From NCBI RefSeq assembly GCF_030611305.1, contig NZ_JAUWQB010000021.1, positions 1 through 46,146 of the forward strand: a DNA stretch of 46,146 nt, written 5' to 3'. Under the pieces are notes generated by a model. The model was given only the letters and a program-made list of their open reading frames with translations. It was not told the DNA's origin and did not search any database. Source of the stretch: Desulfobacula sp. (GTDB lineage Bacteria; Desulfobacterota; Desulfobacteria; Desulfobacterales; Desulfobacteraceae). Each line of letters begins with the position of its first letter. Position 1 is the stretch's first letter. This document shows, in pieces, positions 42,122-46,146 of the stretch. The translations under genes and the position numbers were made by a program.

Positions 42122-43372
42122 CTAAGAAAAAAACTTTAATTTTTCTTTCGAAGAATTTTTAATTACATCATTAATTTCGTTTAAAACAGGACTTTTCCCA
42201 TACAGGTCAAAAAACTCTTCGGTTGTGTTTTTTGCCTCACCTGCAATTTTATCAGCCATCGTTACGAGGGTTTCTTTCACAACTTTGTATTTTATTAGTG
42301 TATCCTTGGAAAACCGTTCAAAGTGTCTGGGCTCTAAAAACTGGAAATGCCTACCTCCACCTACTTTCATGGCCATTTTTTTTGCATAGGGATACACATA
42401 TGTGGACAATAAATCATAGAAAGGTGCCAGGATTGTCCCCTTTTCTCCGTGGATGAAGGAAACGTTTTTTGCGTGAGCATCGGAATTGCCGATTAAACCG
42501 TTAAAAATTATAAGTTGTAAAAATCGTTTAGTATCTTTGACTTGAACAGCACTTTCATTTCTGATGAGTGAAAAACACACGTCAAGTGTTGGGGTATATT
42601 TTAATTGAGCATTTACATTCAATGCCTGGCAGAAGTCCTCCTGTATCAGTCTGATAATCTGTCCGTTTTCTATTTTTCTGTCGTATCGGTCAATTATGTA
42701 TAAAGGGATTTCATTAATTGTTATAATTTTAACATCAGGTACGAGCAGACCCATTTTCCTGGCCAGCATCATGCAGAAAGTTTCGTTTTCAACTGTCCCA
42801 TGAAGATCTTTTATCGGAGTCTTTAAAATATGGGAAGAAGGTGCGCCGTTCATCGAGATTCCGATCTTATTATCTTTAAGTGAAACAGGAAGTTTTTCCT
42901 GGGCTCCGGCGAGAGAAAGTCTGATACCCGGATCATTTGCCATAAATGGATTTTCAGGCAGCTCTTTTATTATTCTTGTCAAATGATCGTCAGTGAGGAT
43001 CTTGTATGAATACGCTGTGGGTTTTGGCGGCAAGGCGCCATCTTCAAATAACGACACAGCACCGGCACAATCTCCTCCTACGGCCTTTAACAATTCAAAC
43101 TGATTGCTGACAGGAATTTGAAGTTTTCTGGAAAGGACATTCAGAATTTCGCCTTCAGGCAGCAGATTGGTAAAATATGAATATGAATCATCATTTAAAT
43201 ACGGATCTTCCCGCAAGGGCAGTGAAATAGACAACCGACAGCTATCCGGTGAATTGATCCAGCTTTTATCATACTGAAAACAAAAGCGGCGCTGTTGATC
43301 CAGCCACAACTCACCAGCCTTGAGTTGATTAACAAAAACGTTGAGCTTACTTTTCACTTTGATGATCCTCAA
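42122..43372 (-). CDS. hipA: HipA family serine/threonine kinase toxin
   Basis: 416 aa. The N-terminal HipA subdomain contains FCFQYDKSWINSPDSCRLSISLPL. The kinase part has RLSLAGAQEKLPVSL, IIDRYDRK, LIQEDFCQALN, the catalytic loop LIGNSDAHAKN (the N-x-D-x-H-x-K-N motif) and FYDLLSTYVYP (the metal-binding Asp). All key residues are present, so it is probably active. HipA kinases phosphorylate targets such as glutamyl-tRNA synthetase and halt growth. The ATG overlaps the end of hipB by 26 nt, as usual for the pair. Confidence 0.92.
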   Translation of the reverse strand: MRIIKVKSKLNVFVNQLKAGELWLDQQRRFCFQYDKSWINSPDSCRLSISLPLREDPYLNDDSYSYFTNLLPEGEILNVLSRKLQIPVSNQFELLKAVGGDCAGAVSLFEDGALPPKPTAYSYKILTDDHLTRIIKELPENPFMANDPGIRLSLAGAQEKLPVSLKDNKIGISMNGAPSSHILKTPIKDLHGTVENETFCMMLARKMGLLVPDVKIITINEIPLYIIDRYDRKIENGQIIRLIQEDFCQALNVNAQLKYTPTLDVCFSLIRNESAVQVKDTKRFLQLIIFNGLIGNSDAHAKNVSFIHGEKGTILAPFYDLLSTYVYPYAKKMAMKVGGGRHFQFLEPRHFERFSKDTLIKYKVVKETLVTMADKIAGEAKNTTEEFFDLYGKSPVLNEINDVIKNSSKEKLKFFS

Positions 43373-43595
43373 TATAACGGATTAGCCTGTGGTTTGCTTT
43401 TGGTATAGCAAATACCTCATACCCGAGACCTTTCAATACATTCAGGGCTTTTTCCATCTGAACAGTCGGTTTTCCGTTTTCAAGATCTGACAGGAAACGG
43501 ATACCAATATTTAGATATCCAGCCACTTCTGCCTGGGTTAAGCCCTGTTCCTTCCGTGACTTTCTGACAAGTTTGCCAATTGTTTTTGTGTTCAT
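43347..43595 (-). CDS. hipB: HipB family helix-turn-helix antitoxin
   Basis: 82 aa, a Cro/CI-type HTH: GKLVRKSRKEQGLTQAEVAGYLNIGIRFLSDLENGKPTVQMEKALNVLKGLG. The short C-terminal tail (YIEDHQSEK) would be the protease-sensitive part. It should bind HipA and repress the operon from the two inverted-repeat sites just upstream (43619-43632 and 43668-43685). Gene order hipB-hipA with translational overlap. Confidence 0.92.
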   Translation of the reverse strand: MNTKTIGKLVRKSRKEQGLTQAEVAGYLNIGIRFLSDLENGKPTVQMEKALNVLKGLGYEVFAIPKANHRLIRYIEDHQSEK

Positions 43596-43618
43596 ACTTT
43601 TCAGCTTGTTATTATTTA

Positions 43619-43632
43619 TTCCCGATCAGGAA
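43619..43632. promoter_or_regulatory. putative HipB operator, proximal
   Basis: TTCCCGATCAGGAA: inverted TTCC/GGAA with a 6-nt spacer, 24 nt before the hipB start. It resembles the twofold-symmetric sites of HipB-type repressors. Confidence 0.55.
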
Positions 43633-43667
43633 TATATAATATTTATTTATGAAATGCAATAAAAATA

Positions 43668-43685
43668 TTCCCGAACGGGCAGGAA
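43668..43685. promoter_or_regulatory. putative HipB operator, distal
   Basis: TTCCCGAACGGGCAGGAA: shares TTCCCGA and CAGGAA with the proximal site, plus an inner CCCG-AA-CGGG palindrome. The two sites are centred about 51 nt apart (roughly five helical turns), suggesting cooperative binding or DNA wrapping. Confidence 0.5.
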
Positions 43686-43717
43686 ATTAATGCTTCTCGC
43701 ATGGGACGACAGCTAAC

Positions 43718-44170
43718 TCAGTCTTCCTCAACTCTAAAAAATATATTATCAATCCCCAATCTGTTTGCTGATCGATGCATAATTGCATCACAAGTAATTA
43801 ATTTTGCGTTATATCCCCAACTACAGGCAATGTGTAAAGCATCTAGAGTTCTAAGGGCAGTTTTCCTTGCAGACAGCCATTTCTCAGCTTGTCTAAAACA
43901 TTCAGGCATTACCCGGCGAGTCTCAAAGAGCCCTGAATTAACATCCTTGTTAAAAGTATTTTCTACCAAAACGGCTTGAACTTCATTGAATTCTCCAGTT
44001 CTTATCCAACGGGCAATTGCAGAAACAAATTCAATCTTTGTAAGATCACTTATTAGGATGGGCGGGTCCAGGGATATCAACAAATCCTGAATAGGCCGGC
44101 TCATGGCTTCTTCCCGATAATAAGGAAGTAAAGCACTTGTATCAATATAATAAATTTCAACCTCGTTCAT
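43718..44170 (-). CDS. PIN domain toxin (VapC-like)
   Basis: About 150 aa from the ATG at 44170 (MNEVEIYYIDTSALLPYY), which has GAG 7 nt upstream; an in-frame ATG at 44182 is possible. The PIN acidic residues are visible: IDTSAL (first Asp), LTKIEFVSA (Glu), RTLDALHIACS (Asp) and LITCDAIMHRSANRLG (Asp). It is therefore a likely Mg-dependent RNase. It overlaps the end of its antitoxin gene by 14 nt. Confidence 0.9.
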   Translation of the reverse strand: MNEVEIYYIDTSALLPYYREEAMSRPIQDLLISLDPPILISDLTKIEFVSAIARWIRTGEFNEVQAVLVENTFNKDVNSGLFETRRVMPECFRQAEKWLSARKTALRTLDALHIACSWGYNAKLITCDAIMHRSANRLGIDNIFFRVEED

Positions 44171-44399
44171 CACGCATCTCACGAATCAGTTTTGAACTGC
44201 CTGCCACACTTTTGGGTAACTTAGCTCTAAATTTATCCCGACAAGGAAAACAAAGGAGCTTTATATCTTCTTGACGAATTCCTGACAACTTGGCAATCGG
44301 TGTATTACGTCTGGTAATGATAAATTCCTTACCCGTTACGACAGCATCAAGTATACGACTGATATGCTGTCGAGTTTCTCTCACATTGATAGTTCTCAT
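44157..44399 (-). CDS. Phd/YefM family antitoxin
   Basis: 80 aa: MRTINVRETRQHISRILDAVVTGKEFIITRRNTPIAKLSGI is the Phd/YefM DNA-binding domain. The basic C-terminal tail (KFRAKLPKSVAGSSKLIREMRDERG) should wrap the PIN toxin. AGAGG lies 9 nt before the ATG. It is the first gene of the toxin-antitoxin pair, and probably autoregulates. Confidence 0.9.
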   Translation of the reverse strand: MRTINVRETRQHISRILDAVVTGKEFIITRRNTPIAKLSGIRQEDIKLLCFPCRDKFRAKLPKSVAGSSKLIREMRDERG

Positions 44400-44455
44400 G
44401 ACATAACCTCTCTATTTATATTTTACAGATATGGCACTGTCCGATATTCAATGTA

Positions 44456-44472
44456 TACACATTTCATGTGTA
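44456..44472. promoter_or_regulatory. inverted repeat upstream of the Phd/PIN operon
   Basis: TACACAT, TTC, ATGTGTA: a perfect 7-bp inverted repeat 57 nt before the antitoxin start, where its promoter should be. A candidate operator for the antitoxin complex. Confidence 0.35.
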
Positions 44473-44564
44473 CATGTCAACACCAGATCATTTTTCATTT
44501 TCTCCGTGATGGTTACACAACCACGAAACAAACAAGACTGGAACAAAAGATAAAAATCTATTGA

Positions 44565-44587
44565 TTTATCTCTAAAAAAGAGATAAA
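44565..44587. promoter_or_regulatory. 9-bp perfect inverted repeat before the DUF4143 ATPase gene
   Basis: TTTATCTCT (44565-44573), five A, AGAGATAAA (44579-44587), ending 8 nt before the ATG at 44596. There is no other Shine-Dalgarno-like sequence, so AGAGA in the right arm may also be the ribosome site. It could be a DNA operator or a translation-controlling hairpin. Confidence 0.6.
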
Positions 44588-44595
44588 TACTATAT

Positions 44596-45888
44596 ATGAA
44601 AACCATTATTTCACAATTTATTGATGATTTCCAGGAACGAAATCTGCCAAGTCCCGTTCCGCGGACACAATCCTTTTCTGAAATAAAAGGTAAGGCCGAT
44701 GTTGTCATTGGCATGCGGCGTTCAGGAAAAACCTGGTTCTGTTTTCAAAAAATAAATGAGCTGCTTGAAAAAAACATCCTCAGGCATCAGATCCTGTATT
44801 TAAATTTTGAAGATGAGAGACTGCTTGAATTCAAGGTGAGCAATTTCCAAGAAATCCTTGATGTTTATTATGGTAAGTTTCCCGAGAACAAAAACAGAAC
44901 CTGTTATTTCTTCCTTGATGAATTGCAGCGAATTGATCAATGGGAACTATTCATCCGGCGGCTGCTGGACTCAGAAAACATTCAAATATTTATCACCGGG
45001 TCATCATCAAAATTATTAAGCACGGAAATTGCTACCAGTCTTAGAGGACGTTCACTTACAACGGAAATATTCCCCTTCAGTTTTCAGGAGTTTTTAAGAT
45101 ATCATAATCTGTTTGCTGACAAACCAGAAAATTTTGGATCAAAGACAGCTGCTATCTTAAGAAAAGCTGTAAAAGAATATTTCCAAATCGGCGGATTTCC
45201 TGAAGTCCAAAACATTGATCCCAATATAAGAATCGAAATATTACAAAGTTATATAGATACTGTCCTTCTCAAAGATGTGATCGAACGGTATCGGGTGAAT
45301 AATATCACAGCAATAAAACACCTGGTAAAAACGCTTATGCATTCATCCGGCAGAAAGTTCAGCATAAACAAATTTTACAACACCTTGAAAAGTATGTCTA
45401 TAAAATGTACAAAAAATAACCTTTACGCATACCTTGACCACCTGACGGATGCCTTTGTCTTTTACCGGGTGCCCATTCACACCAGATCTGAAAAAGCCAG
45501 AATGATTAACCCTGTAAAAATATATACCATTGACACGGGCCTTTTAAATGCCATGCGGTTTCAAAACAGCTCCGACTATGGTCAAATTCTCGAAAACATG
45601 GTTTTTATGCATTTGCGAAGAAATAATTACCAAATAGAATATTTCAACACAAAAAAGGGATTTGAAACCGATTTCTTTGCCCGCCACCCAATAACAAATA
45701 AAATTAAATTGATCCAGGTCTGTTGGAAGCTGTCAGATCAAAAAACCTTTGACAGGGAATATCGTGGGCTGCAAAACGCAATGAAAGAATTTTCAATCTC
45801 TTCAGGTACTGTTGTCACCTGGGATGATGAGGTTCAATTGAACAACAACATACACGCAATCCCTATCTGGAAATGGCTTTTAGAATAA
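44596..45888 (+). CDS. AAA_14/DUF4143 family ATPase
   Basis: 430 aa, full length. Walker A GMRRSGKT (residues 39-46), Walker B CYFFLDELQRID (103-114), sensor-like IFITGSSSKLLS, then FPFSFQEFLRYHNL, a hallmark of this family. The C-terminal DUF4143 half has FQIGGFPEVQ, LLKDVIERYRV, KIYTIDTGLLNAM and a nuclease-like end (LENMVFMHLRRNNYQIEYFNTKKGFETDFFA; GxExDF resembles the PD-(D/E)xK fold). The function of the family is unsettled. It is often in mobile or defence regions, which fits its position beside two toxin-antitoxin pairs. Confidence 0.88.
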   Translation: MKTIISQFIDDFQERNLPSPVPRTQSFSEIKGKADVVIGMRRSGKTWFCFQKINELLEKNILRHQILYLNFEDERLLEFKVSNFQEILDVYYGKFPENKNRTCYFFLDELQRIDQWELFIRRLLDSENIQIFITGSSSKLLSTEIATSLRGRSLTTEIFPFSFQEFLRYHNLFADKPENFGSKTAAILRKAVKEYFQIGGFPEVQNIDPNIRIEILQSYIDTVLLKDVIERYRVNNITAIKHLVKTLMHSSGRKFSINKFYNTLKSMSIKCTKNNLYAYLDHLTDAFVFYRVPIHTRSEKARMINPVKIYTIDTGLLNAMRFQNSSDYGQILENMVFMHLRRNNYQIEYFNTKKGFETDFFARHPITNKIKLIQVCWKLSDQKTFDREYRGLQNAMKEFSISSGTVVTWDDEVQLNNNIHAIPIWKWLLE

Positions 45889-45961
45889 GGACTGGTACTA
45901 TTGCCTCACGAATAATGTTACCCAAAACAGATCATTATAACAATTTGGCACGTTTTTCATA

Positions 45962-45995
45962 ATTGCGCCATATGAAATAAATATTGTGGCGCAAT
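45962..45995. repeat. 9-bp perfect inverted repeat between the two ATPase genes
   Basis: ATTGCGCCA (45962-45970) and TGGCGCAAT (45987-45995), 16-nt AT-rich loop. It lies 73 nt after one DUF4143 gene and 71 nt before the next. It could be a protein-binding site. No T-run follows on either strand. Confidence 0.45.
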
Positions 45996-46013
45996 CTGAT
46001 TTTCACATCGAAC

Positions 46014-46049
46014 TTAATTCCGAAAAAGTCTTGACTATTTCGGAATTAA
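46014..46049. promoter_or_regulatory. 12-bp perfect inverted repeat before the second DUF4143 gene
   Basis: TTAATTCCGAAA (46014-46025) and TTTCGGAATTAA (46038-46049). The 12-nt loop holds TTGACT (46031-46036), a good -35 box; a -10-like CAGAAT follows 16 nt later (46053-46058). Binding to the arms would bracket the promoter. It ends 16 nt before the ATG at 46066. Confidence 0.6.
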
Positions 46050-46065
46050 TGTCAGAATAGACGCC

Positions 46066-46146
46066 ATGAAACGATACTTGGAAAAATATATTCAGGAAGA
46101 TCTGGATAAAAAAATAATCCTGCTGACCGGACCACGGCAAACAGGA
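46066..46146 (+). CDS. second AAA_14/DUF4143-type ATPase (3' end outside window)
   Basis: Twenty-seven codons are visible: MKRYLEKYIQEDLDKKIILL, then TGPRQTG, which stops inside a Walker A motif (GPRQTGKT is the standard form in this family). The short basic/acidic leader before the P-loop also matches. It is a second member of the same family in tandem with the gene at 44596, though its N-terminus is shorter and only loosely similar. Confidence 0.7.
   Translation, partial: MKRYLEKYIQEDLDKKIILLTGPRQTG

Noticed and set aside
1-46146. CRISPR arrays, tRNA or rRNA genes
   Set aside because: No regularly spaced repeats and no recognisable tRNA or rRNA sequence were seen on reading; a covariance-model scan was not possible.

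Overview
The window reads as chromosomal DNA of an AT-rich Gram-negative bacterium. A secretin-based Tad (Flp) pilus locus implies an outer membrane. The gene mix (Tad pili, large glycan cluster with FkbM methyltransferases, toxin-antitoxin pairs, DUF4143 ATPases) would suit a Desulfobacterota-type genome, but there is no marker gene, so the taxonomy is a guess. No rRNA, tRNA or CRISPR array was seen, and no gene-free stretch exceeds 300 bases.

Region 1 (1-7200): a Tad pilus operon on the minus strand, in transcription order Flp pilin, prepilin peptidase, CpaB, secretin, small lipoprotein, two TadE-like pseudopilins and a TadG-like protein that runs off the left edge. A second, separately transcribed Flp pilin lies at 7033-7200. 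Between the two pilins, on the plus strand, is a polytopic GT-C-like membrane protein. The Tad motor genes (tadZ/A/B/C) are not in the window.

Region 2 (7425-15870): lipid-carrier glycosylation. It holds a GT2 + GtrA pair, two tandem GT87-like membrane glycosyltransferases, and on the minus strand a GT2-GtrA fusion, a UDP-glucuronate decarboxylase and a large GT-C protein. Polyprenyl-phosphate sugars would be made on the inside, flipped, and used by GT-C enzymes on the periplasmic side.

Region 3 (16064-40423): a surface-polysaccharide cluster. It begins with a winged-helix regulator that has a striking 35-bp palindrome over its own promoter. Next come a gmd remnant cut off by an IS5-family element, and an intact CDP-sugar set (glucose-1-phosphate cytidylyltransferase, CDP-glucose dehydratase, 3,5-epimerase, C-methyltransferase, reductase) that should make a C-methyl-branched 6-deoxyhexose. 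Then follow two paralogous radical SAM/SPASM proteins interleaved with FkbM methyltransferases that carry an extra N-terminal nucleotide-binding fold, other methyltransferases, a CmcI-like protein, a Wzx-type flippase and several GT2/GT4 transferases. No Wzy polymerase and no initiating phosphoglycosyltransferase was recognised.

Region 4 (40612-46146): an AAA+ ATPase with a GspE-type N-terminal domain, then a defence/stability zone with HipBA, a Phd/PIN pair, and two AAA/DUF4143 ATPases (the second cut by the window end). Each ATPase is preceded by a perfect inverted repeat.

The strongest candidates for something undescribed are the SPASM + FkbM module (22849-29828), the palindrome-controlled regulator at its head, and the membrane glycosyltransferase-like gene set between two Flp pilins.
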